Assembly: GCF_001439815.1 (NCBI RefSeq)
Contig: NZ_JYLM01000005.1
Coordinates: forward strand, 310,001-374,000
DNA from: Pseudomonas orientalis
Lineage (GTDB): Bacteria > Pseudomonadota > Gammaproteobacteria > Pseudomonadales > Pseudomonadaceae
Direction: 5' to 3'
DNA length: 64,000 nt
Shown in pieces: positions 57,134 to 64,000 of the stretch. Below the pieces are notes generated by a model. It was not told the DNA's origin. It worked only from the letters and a program-made list of their open reading frames with translations, and searched no databases. Both the position numbers and the translations under genes were made by a program. How positions within the stretch are numbered: the first letter of the stretch is position 1; the number at the start of each line of letters is the position of its first letter.

Positions 57134-59358
57134 AACCCGAAGATTTTGAAGAGCTGCTTGCCAACTGCGCCAACGAGCCCATTCGCTTTCCGGGGGCGAT
57201 CCAGCCTCACGGTGTACTGCTGACCCTGTCGGAACCCGGCCTGGAGATCATTCAGGTCAGCGCCAACGTCGGCACCTTGTTCGGTCACGCGCCCGAAACG
57301 CTGCTCGGCCAGCCGCTGCACAGCCTGATCGGCGCCGAACACGCCCAGGCCGTACAGGCCATGGCCCGAACCAATACCTTCTTCGACATGCCACCCTTGC
57401 ACGTCACCCTGAACGGCGCGGATTTCGAAGGCTTGCTGCATCGACACCAGAACGTGCTGGTGCTGGAGTTCGAGCCGCGACTCAAGGATTTTCGCCCACG
57501 CGCCGTGAACGGTCGCACCAGTAACCTGGGCAAGATGCTGCAACGTTTGCAGGCGGCGAAAACCCTGCAGGCGCTGTACGAAATCAGCGTGAATGAAATC
57601 CAGGCCATGACCGGTTACGACCGCGTGCTGATCTACCGCTTCGAAGACGAAGGCCATGGCCAGGTAATCGCCGAAGCGTCGGCGCCATCCATGGAGCTGT
57701 TCAACGGGCTGTTCTTCCCCGCGTCCGACATCCCGGAGCAGGCTCGCGAGCTGTATCGCACCAACTGGCTGCGCATCATCCCGAATGCGGCCTACGAGCC
57801 GGTGCCGCTTCTGCCCAAGCTGCGGCCGGACACCGGCGAACCGTTGGATTTGAGCTTCGCCACCCTGCGCAGCGTGTCGCCGATTCATTGCCAGTACATG
57901 CAGAACATGGGCGTGCTGTCGTCGATGAGTATCTCGCTGATGAGCGGCGATAAACTCTGGGGCTTGATCAGTTGCGGCAACCGCGAACCTCTGCTGGTGC
58001 CCAATGACCTGCGCATTGCCTGCCAGACCATTGGCCAGGTGCTGTCGTTGCAGATCAGCGCCATGGAAGCGCTGGAGCTGAGCGGCCAGCGTGATGAAAA
58101 ACTTCAGGCGCTGGCCCTTCTCGATCAAGCGATGAAGGCCTCGGACGACAATGTGTTCGATGGGCTGGCCCAACAAGGCCAGTTGCTGATGGACCTGACA
58201 CGGGCAGGCGGCGTGGCGATCATCGAGGACAAGCAATTGCACCGTCACGGTAACTGCCCGGAACCGGCGCAGATCCGTGCGCTGCACAAATGGCTGCAAG
58301 CACGCGACGAACCGGTATTGGCCAGCCACAATCTGGTTTCGCTATACCCTCCGGCCGCCGAGTTCCAGGCCCTCGCCAGCGGCGTCCTGGCCCTGCAACT
58401 GCCTAAGCCTGTGGATAACGGCGTGCTGTGGTTCCGCCCGGAAGTCAAAGAGAACATCAACTGGAGCGGTGATCCGCAAAAACCGCTGGATCTGGAAAAC
58501 TCCGACGCCGGCCTGCGCCTGCGCCCACGCACGTCGTTTGAAATTTGGAAGGTCGAAATGGCCGGCATCTCCACCAAATGGAGCCATGGCGATCTGTTTG
58601 CCGCCAACGACCTGCGCCGCTCGGCCCTGGAAAACGACCTGGCACGCCAGGTAAAGCGCGAGCAACAGGCCGTGCGTGCGCGCGATGACTTGGTGGCCGT
58701 GGTGTCCCACGACTTGCGTAACCCCATGACCGTCATCTCCATGCTCTGCGGCATGATGCAAAAGGCCTTCAGCTCCGAGGGCCCGCACACCTCACGGCGC
58801 ATCTCCTCGGCCATCGACACCATGCAACAGGCCGCCGCGCGCATGAATGTGCTGTTGGAGGACTTGCTCGACACGTCGAAAATCGAGGCCGGGCGCTATG
58901 TCGTCAAACCTGTGGCGCTGGATGTCAGCCAAATGTTCGATGAGGCCTATTCGTTGCTTGCCCCGTTGGCAATGGAAAAAGGCATCGACCTGTCGTTCAA
59001 CGCCGAACCCGGGCTGCTGATCAATGCCGACCCGGAGCGCTTGTTCCAGGTGCTGTCGAACCTGATCGGCAACGCCATCAAGTTCACTCCCCGCCAGGGC
59101 AATATCGGCATCAGCGCCATGAGCAATGGTGAAGAAATCGTGTTCTCGGTGCGCGACTCAGGCGAAGGCATTGCGCCGGACCAGTTGCCTCACGTGTTCG
59201 AGCGCTATTGGACGAAAACCGAAAACAACCCCACCGGCAGCGGCCTGGGGCTGTACATCACCCAGGGCATCGTCCAGGCCCATGGCGGCCAGATCGTTGC
59301 CGAGAGTGAAGTGGGACGCGGCAGTGAGTTCCGGTTCACGGTGCCAAAGCCGAGCTGA
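57130..59358 (+). CDS. bphP: Bacteriophytochrome sensor histidine kinase
   Basis: 742 residues: PAS domain with the N-terminal chromophore cysteine C13 (LANCANEPIRFPGAIQPHG), GAF domain (PASDIPEQARELYRTNWLRIIP, about 195-220), PHY domain, HisKA with H527 (VVSHDLRNPM) and HATPase (NLIGNAIKFTP, GSGLGLYI). It senses red/far-red light through covalently bound biliverdin and phosphorylates a response regulator. Start at ATG 57130, overlapping bphO. No fused or downstream receiver; the orphan regulator at 55941 is the closest candidate. Confidence 0.96.
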   Translation: MKPEDFEELLANCANEPIRFPGAIQPHGVLLTLSEPGLEIIQVSANVGTLFGHAPETLLGQPLHSLIGAEHAQAVQAMARTNTFFDMPPLHVTLNGADFEGLLHRHQNVLVLEFEPRLKDFRPRAVNGRTSNLGKMLQRLQAAKTLQALYEISVNEIQAMTGYDRVLIYRFEDEGHGQVIAEASAPSMELFNGLFFPASDIPEQARELYRTNWLRIIPNAAYEPVPLLPKLRPDTGEPLDLSFATLRSVSPIHCQYMQNMGVLSSMSISLMSGDKLWGLISCGNREPLLVPNDLRIACQTIGQVLSLQISAMEALELSGQRDEKLQALALLDQAMKASDDNVFDGLAQQGQLLMDLTRAGGVAIIEDKQLHRHGNCPEPAQIRALHKWLQARDEPVLASHNLVSLYPPAAEFQALASGVLALQLPKPVDNGVLWFRPEVKENINWSGDPQKPLDLENSDAGLRLRPRTSFEIWKVEMAGISTKWSHGDLFAANDLRRSALENDLARQVKREQQAVRARDDLVAVVSHDLRNPMTVISMLCGMMQKAFSSEGPHTSRRISSAIDTMQQAAARMNVLLEDLLDTSKIEAGRYVVKPVALDVSQMFDEAYSLLAPLAMEKGIDLSFNAEPGLLINADPERLFQVLSNLIGNAIKFTPRQGNIGISAMSNGEEIVFSVRDSGEGIAPDQLPHVFERYWTKTENNPTGSGLGLYITQGIVQAHGGQIVAESEVGRGSEFRFTVPKPS

Positions 59359-59635
59359 AATAAACGCGGCGACATCTTGCGATACCGCTGGCCGGGAACG
59401 TCTGCCCCGGTCAGTCCCGCGCAGCCGGCTCCCCCGGTGGACGCCAGCCAACAGCGGCAAACCCAACAGACAAAAAACAACTCGAATCTGGATCCTCTCG
59501 GACAGGGCTTCCTGACTTGAACCGCTGCCGATCCTTTGCAAGAAATGCTGCGCCCGGCGTCGCACGCTCTTAACAAAACACTGACATCCCGGGCGTTATG
59601 CTTCCCCGTTCTACTTTGCATGAGCGGCATTGCTG

Positions 59636-61537
59636 ATGCCCCAACCCGACACCCTGCCCGCCGTCATTGCGGGCCCCCTTCTTCGGCGCCTGGAACCCCG
59701 GCGACTGGTCATGTGGCTGGTGGGAAGCCGCGCCCTGGCCTTGACGTTGAAGCTGCATGTGCCTCAAGGCGAAACGCTGGAGATCGTCCTGGACGAACAC
59801 CAGTGCCAAGTCGTCGCCGTTGGACGTCACGCCTTCATCCACCTGATCGACGTCGCACTGGACCATGAACTGCCCCAGGACGTCGCCATCGGCTACGACC
59901 TGCTGATCGATACCCAAGGCATTGCACAGTGGGCTGCGCATCTTCTGTACCCTGAAGCCGGCACTGCGAACTTCGTTCTGCATAGCCGCCTGCATCAGTT
60001 GGTGCATGGTTCGTGTCGCAAACCCCATCACCGTGCAGACGAAGGCCTGCTGTGCGTGGACCGGCTGCTCGCGACTGCGCCGCCCCCTACCGACCGCCCG
60101 GCCTTGCTGATGATGAGCGGCGACCAGATCTACGCCGATGACGTCGCCGGGCCGATGTTGCGCGCAATTCATGCCTTGATTGCACGCCTGGAGTTGTTCG
60201 ACGAGTATCTGGAGGGCGCGGTGGTAGACGACAGCGCCAATCTCTATGAGCATCGTGCCAGCTATTACCACAGGGCCGACCTGCTGCCCGCGCTGGACAG
60301 CAACGAGACCCTGCGCGAGCGGTTTTTCGGCGGGGTGAAGAAGCCGATTTTCACCAGCAGCACCGCAGACAATCACCTCGTGAGCTTCGCCGAAGTCCTG
60401 GCGATGTACCTGCTGGCCTGGTCTCCCACGCCCTGGACGCTGATCACGCCCCAGCCGCCGCACTTGAGCCTTGAGGAACGGCAGCGTTACGCCCGCGAGC
60501 AAGTGCTGATCGATCGGTTTCGTGACGGCCTGCCGGGCGTTGCACGGGTCTTTGCCCATCTCTCGACCTTGATGATATTCGACGATCACGACATCACCGA
60601 TGACTGGAACCTCAGCGCCCAATGGGAGGAAACCGCCTACGGCCACCCGTTCTCCAAACGTATCATCGGCAATGCCTTGCTGGCCTATATGCTGTGCCAG
60701 GGCTGGGGCAACCAACCGCAGGTGTTTGGCGAGCTGGTGAAACGCACCCAGGCCCTGACCGCCACGACACGCCACAGTCACCTCGACGCCAGCGCGCAGG
60801 ATGAGCTGGTGCAAGCGCTGTTGAAATTCCAGCACTGGCACTACGTACTGCCGACCACCCCCGCGCTGGTGGTGCTCGACACCCGCACCCGGCGCTGGCG
60901 CAGCGAGTTCACCCTCAAGCAACCCTCCGGCCTGCTGGATTGGGAAGCCCTGAGCGAACTGCAACAGGAACTGCTCGACCACCCTTCGGCCATCATCGTC
61001 TCGCCCGCGCCAATCTTTGGCGTGAAGCTGATCGAGACCGTGCAGAAAATCTTCAGCTGGTGCGGCCACCCCTTATTGGTGGACGCCGAAAACTGGATGG
61101 CCCATCGGGGCAGCGCCCAGGTGATTCTCAACATCTTCCGCCACTCGCGCACACCGGGTAACTACGTGATTCTGTCGGGTGACGTGCATTATTCGTTCGT
61201 CTACGAGGTGCTGATTCGCCACCGCAATGCGGGCCCCAGGATCTGGCAGATCACCAGCAGCGGTATCAAGAACGAATTCCCGCCACGCCTGCTGGAATGG
61301 TTCGACCGTCTCAACCGCTGGCTCTACTCACCGCGCTCGCCGCTCAACTGGTTTACCCGGCGCCGGACCATGCAGGTGGTGCCGCACATTCCGGAACATG
61401 CCGAGGCAGGGGAACGGTTATGGAATTCAGCCGGGATCGGTCAGGTATTTTTCAACGATCAGGGCCAACCTGAGGCAATTTATCAACACAATGCAGACGG
61501 CAAGCCTCGGACGAAAATGATTGCACCGCACCCTTGA
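59636..61537 (+). CDS. PhoD-like metallophosphatase family protein
   Basis: 633 residues, related to PhoD/calcineurin-like phosphatases: LLMMSGDQIYADDVAGP (metal site), LMIFDDHDITDDWNLS, and VILSGDVHYSFVYEVLI are the metal-binding blocks. No signal peptide is seen, so it is probably cytoplasmic, unlike Tat-exported PhoD. ATG 59636 was chosen; a TTG at 59630 is in frame. The 277-bp gap after bphP contains only a weak hairpin (CCGGG/CCCGG near 59390). Confidence 0.88.
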   Translation: MPQPDTLPAVIAGPLLRRLEPRRLVMWLVGSRALALTLKLHVPQGETLEIVLDEHQCQVVAVGRHAFIHLIDVALDHELPQDVAIGYDLLIDTQGIAQWAAHLLYPEAGTANFVLHSRLHQLVHGSCRKPHHRADEGLLCVDRLLATAPPPTDRPALLMMSGDQIYADDVAGPMLRAIHALIARLELFDEYLEGAVVDDSANLYEHRASYYHRADLLPALDSNETLRERFFGGVKKPIFTSSTADNHLVSFAEVLAMYLLAWSPTPWTLITPQPPHLSLEERQRYAREQVLIDRFRDGLPGVARVFAHLSTLMIFDDHDITDDWNLSAQWEETAYGHPFSKRIIGNALLAYMLCQGWGNQPQVFGELVKRTQALTATTRHSHLDASAQDELVQALLKFQHWHYVLPTTPALVVLDTRTRRWRSEFTLKQPSGLLDWEALSELQQELLDHPSAIIVSPAPIFGVKLIETVQKIFSWCGHPLLVDAENWMAHRGSAQVILNIFRHSRTPGNYVILSGDVHYSFVYEVLIRHRNAGPRIWQITSSGIKNEFPPRLLEWFDRLNRWLYSPRSPLNWFTRRRTMQVVPHIPEHAEAGERLWNSAGIGQVFFNDQGQPEAIYQHNADGKPRTKMIAPHP

Positions 61538-61636
61538 CCGCACATCTGACCTATTCAAAGCGCATGGGCCGCGTTATACAGTAGCGTCAGCCACGGAGTA
61601 TCGGCGTCAACCACAGCTCACGCAGGAAGCGCGTCG

Positions 61637-62650
61637 ATGGACGATACAGCCGGTAACGAAGCACCGCGTAATGATTTTTCCGACCTCAGCACCGACCTGT
61701 TGCATGCCGTCATGGAGCTGGTCAGCGACGGGATATGGGACTGGAATGCCAATACCGGATTCGTCTACCGCAATCCCGGTTGGTACGAGATGCTGGGCTA
61801 TTCGTGCCACGCCCTGGAAAACAGCGTATTCACCTGGGAAAACCTGATCCATCCTGAGGATTACCCCCGCGTGATGGCCGACTTTGATGACTATATCTGC
61901 CAACGCGCCCCTCATTACCGAGCCGAATACCGCTGTCGAAAGCACGACGGCACCTACCTCTGGATCGAAGATCGTGGCTACATCATCGCGCGTAACCCCG
62001 ACAATTCGGTCGCGCGCATGGTGGGCGTGCACCGCGATATCCATACGCGCAAATGCTCCCTGGAACGCCTGCGAAAGCGTAACCAGTCCCTCGAAGCCCT
62101 GGTGGTCGAGCGCACCCTTGAACTGTCGCGCGTCAATCAGCAGCTGCAATTGCAATTGGACGAAAACCGCTCCCTGGCCGAACGGGACGCCCTGACCCGC
62201 ATCGCCAACCGTTATCGCCTGGAAAAAGTACTGCTCGAACAGTGCGACCGCGCCGAACGCTTTCGCCTGCCACTGGCGCTGGTGGCCATGGATATCGACG
62301 ACTTCAAGCCGATCAATGACCGACATGGCCATGGCGTAGGCGATCAGACGCTGGTACGGGTCGTGGAAGGCCTGGAAGCTTGCGTACGTGCCGGTGACTT
62401 GCTGGCGCGCTGGGGCGGCGATGAATTCATGCTGGTCTTGCCCAACAGTACGCTGCAGACGGCGAAAGAGCTGGCCGAACGGGTGCGTCATAAAATCCAG
62501 GAAATGCCCGCCGTGGGTGACGCCAGGATAACCCTGAGCCTGGGTGTAGTGGAGCGCCGGCTGGGCGAGTCACCGGCCGCTCTGATGACACGTGCCGATC
62601 AGGCGCTGTATCGGTCCAAGGCGGCGGGTAAGAATGGCGTGTCGGAATAA
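61637..62650 (+). CDS. PAS-GGDEF diguanylate cyclase
   Basis: 337 residues: N-terminal PAS_3 domain (about 20-135; DGIWDWNANTGFVYRNPGW, WENLIHPEDYPRV, YLWIEDRGYII), a short coiled coil, and a GGDEF domain with intact active site GGDEF (260-264) and an inhibitory I-site RAGD five residues before it. It should make cyclic di-GMP with product feedback. Upstream is the PhoD-like gene. Confidence 0.94.
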   Translation: MDDTAGNEAPRNDFSDLSTDLLHAVMELVSDGIWDWNANTGFVYRNPGWYEMLGYSCHALENSVFTWENLIHPEDYPRVMADFDDYICQRAPHYRAEYRCRKHDGTYLWIEDRGYIIARNPDNSVARMVGVHRDIHTRKCSLERLRKRNQSLEALVVERTLELSRVNQQLQLQLDENRSLAERDALTRIANRYRLEKVLLEQCDRAERFRLPLALVAMDIDDFKPINDRHGHGVGDQTLVRVVEGLEACVRAGDLLARWGGDEFMLVLPNSTLQTAKELAERVRHKIQEMPAVGDARITLSLGVVERRLGESPAALMTRADQALYRSKAAGKNGVSE

Positions 62651-62770
62651 CTCGCCGGCAACCTGACCTGACCGGTTCACCTTCGCAGTTGCCTTGACCT
62701 GACTCCCCTGCCCCCTGAAAATGCCCGACGTTTTTTGTCTCTCCCCGTTTACTGAAGTAGTGAAATTTCA

Positions 62771-63487
62771 ATGTCCGATTCCTACACCGCTGAATCCGCC
62801 GAAGCCTCCGTAACCGCCTTGCACGCCAAAGCCGAGTACGAGAACGCCATCAATCTTTCACAGCATGTGCCAGCGGCCAAGATCATCAGCGAAATGGTGC
62901 TGGACGCGTTTCACACCTCCAAGGAAAGCGACCAGATCCGCGAGTTGCGCGTGGCTATCCGTCAGGCCCACGACGCTTTCGACGATGACAAGGCCTACGA
63001 GTTGATGGGCCAGCTCAAACAATTGAAAGACGCCGAAGCCGCCGATAACGCTGCCCTGGAAGACCTGAGCAGCAAGTTCTCCATCAGTCGTATCCTGTCC
63101 AGCTTCAAGGACGATCCCGAGTTTCAGGAGCTGGTCTACGGCTTGGCCCTCAAAGTGCTGAACCAGTCGCACCAGGCCATCAGCAACCCAAGCGCAGGCA
63201 AGGGCAAGGCCGCGCGCGCCAAGAAAGAAGCCGAGGTGTTTGTGATCAGCAAGGAGGGCGCCAGCGTCACCCTGCCACTGCGTACGCCGCGCTCCAGACT
63301 CAATGTGGACCGTGAAGCGTTCGAATTCCTGGGGTTCAACTTTGTCGGTGAGGGCGATGAAGCCGAGCCGGAGGTGGAAAGCTTTGTGGATAACGCCGGC
63401 ACTGAACAGCCGCTGAGCCGCAAGAGCGTGATAGCTGCACTGCAACAGCAGACGGCCTTTGACGGCTACAGCATCGCCCAGCAGTAA
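62771..63487 (+). CDS. Conserved-looking hypothetical protein, helical
   Basis: 238 residues, no signal peptide. The first 110 residues are predicted helical and charged (ESDQIRELRVAIRQAHDAFDDDKAYELMGQLKQLKD), then a basic Lys/Ala linker (SAGKGKAARAKKEAE) and a beta-rich C-terminal part (VFVISKEGASVTLPLRTPRSRLNVDREAFEFLGFNFVGEG). No known domain recognised. Followed by a bidirectional terminator. Confidence 0.75.
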   Translation: MSDSYTAESAEASVTALHAKAEYENAINLSQHVPAAKIISEMVLDAFHTSKESDQIRELRVAIRQAHDAFDDDKAYELMGQLKQLKDAEAADNAALEDLSSKFSISRILSSFKDDPEFQELVYGLALKVLNQSHQAISNPSAGKGKAARAKKEAEVFVISKEGASVTLPLRTPRSRLNVDREAFEFLGFNFVGEGDEAEPEVESFVDNAGTEQPLSRKSVIAALQQQTAFDGYSIAQQ

Positions 63488-63512
63488 CGCATTGCCGGTC
63501 ACGCAGCAGGAC

Positions 63513-63548
63513 TGAAAGGTGGGAACGGGCTTGCCCTTTCCCACCTTT
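63513..63548. terminator. Bidirectional intrinsic terminator
   Basis: AAAGGTGGGAA, loop, TTCCCACCTTTT between two convergent genes; A-run and T-run on either side suit both strands. Confidence 0.85.
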
Positions 63549-63558
63549 TGTATGCGGT

Positions 63559-64000
63559 TCAGCCCACACCCACGATCTGCGTGGCGAACACCTGGCGAAA
63601 CCGTTCCATCTCCTGGCGGTTACCCACCGTCACCCGCACCCACTGCGGCCAGTTGCTCCACACACGCCCCACCAGCACATTCTGTGCAGCCAGCCGTTCG
63701 ATCACCTGCTCGGCGGGTTGCTTGACGTCGATCATGAAGCAGTTGCTCTGCGACGCCGTGCATCTGAAGCCCTGATCCTTCAACCAGGCGATAGTCTCAT
63801 CACGCAATGTGGCATTGAGCACCTTGCGCTGGCCCAGCAGCTTGACGTCTTCCAGGCTGGCATGGGCGCCCAGCAGGCTGGCACCGGCCGGCACGTTGTC
63901 GCCGCCGAACACGGCCAACTGCTCCAGCAATGCCGGATGGCCGACAGCGAGGCCCAGGCGCGCACCGGCCATGCCGTAGATTTTCGAAAAGGTGCGCAGC
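63559..64000 (-). CDS. Histidinol-phosphate-type aminotransferase, C-terminal part (5' end outside window)
   Basis: The frame is open to the window edge. The sequence TFSKIYGMAGARLGLAVGHP contains the PLP lysine and is typical of HisC-like class II aminotransferases; the C-terminal small domain (NCFMIDVKQPAEQVIERLAAQNVLVG, WVRVTVGNRQEMERF) is complete. It may be a second HisC or an aromatic aminotransferase; the his operon is not adjacent. Confidence 0.9.
   Translation of the reverse strand, partial: LRTFSKIYGMAGARLGLAVGHPALLEQLAVFGGDNVPAGASLLGAHASLEDVKLLGQRKVLNATLRDETIAWLKDQGFRCTASQSNCFMIDVKQPAEQVIERLAAQNVLVGRVWSNWPQWVRVTVGNRQEMERFRQVFATQIVGVG

Noticed and set aside
57019..58329. 436-codon minus-strand ORF opposite bphP
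   Set aside because: Antisense shadow of the phytochrome gene.
59570..61069. 499-codon minus-strand ORF opposite the PhoD-like gene
   Set aside because: Antisense shadow; the plus strand carries the metallophosphatase motifs.

Overview
The window is a piece of a Pseudomonas chromosome, most likely from the P. fluorescens group. The evidence is the gene order (xseA / leuA; der-bamB-yfgM-hisS-ispG-rodZ-pilF-rlmN; ndk-iscX-fdx-hscA-hscB-iscA-iscU-iscS-iscR-cysE-trmJ; suhB; queA-tgt-yajC-secD-secF), the high GC content, and REP palindromes of the GTGGGAGGGGGCTTGCCCCC and GTAGGAGCGAGCTTGCTCGC types.

Layout. 1-8.4 kb: the end of xseA, an exported M23 peptidase, a 1372-residue dermonecrotic-type toxin inserted beside core genes, and leuA with a candidate leucine-containing leader peptide. 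8.5-10.5 kb: an overlapping nitrilase-family amidase and aminotransferase. 10.5-19.5 kb: a minus-strand core block for ribosome biogenesis (der), outer-membrane assembly (bamB), histidyl-tRNA synthesis, isoprenoids (ispG), cell shape (rodZ), type IV pili (pilF) and rRNA/tRNA methylation (rlmN). 19.5-27.5 kb: ndk and the complete ISC iron-sulfur assembly operon under IscR, with an IscR-box-like sequence upstream, then cysE and trmJ. 27.6-34.7 kb: suhB, a glycine-zipper protein, and the Sec/queuosine operon. A tRNA-Leu(CAA) closes the core part at 34.9 kb.

34.9-52.5 kb is accessory and visibly more AT-rich in places. It lies between two directly repeated modules at a constant 16,863-bp offset. 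Each module holds a solo REP, a DUF3077-type gene, an overlapping 24-codon ORF, and upstream a structured leader whose complementary segments co-vary between the copies, as in a C4-type antisense RNA. Inside the block are a HEPN-motif protein with a three-TM partner, a NucS-like plus GIY-YIG nuclease pair, a probable amino-acid radical halogenase cluster (Lrp regulator, BesD-like Fe/2OG halogenase, SHMT-like PLP enzyme, LysE exporter), a YdeP-type molybdo-oxidoreductase, an NAD(P)H quinone reductase/EamA pair with a divergent LysR regulator, and several small proteins.

52.7-55.3 kb is a colicin-E3-type bacteriocin with its immunity protein, an associated unknown gene and a frameshifted lipoprotein gene. 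55.3-64 kb has a cytochrome c, a light-sensing module (response regulator, heme oxygenase, bacteriophytochrome), a PhoD-like phosphatase, a PAS-GGDEF diguanylate cyclase, an unknown coiled-coil protein, and the C-terminal part of a HisC-like aminotransferase running off the window.

The most promising candidates for new biology are the halogenase cluster at 41-44.4 kb, the HEPN/membrane and nuclease pairs at 35.8-40.7 kb, and the C4-like RNA plus DUF3077 modules.
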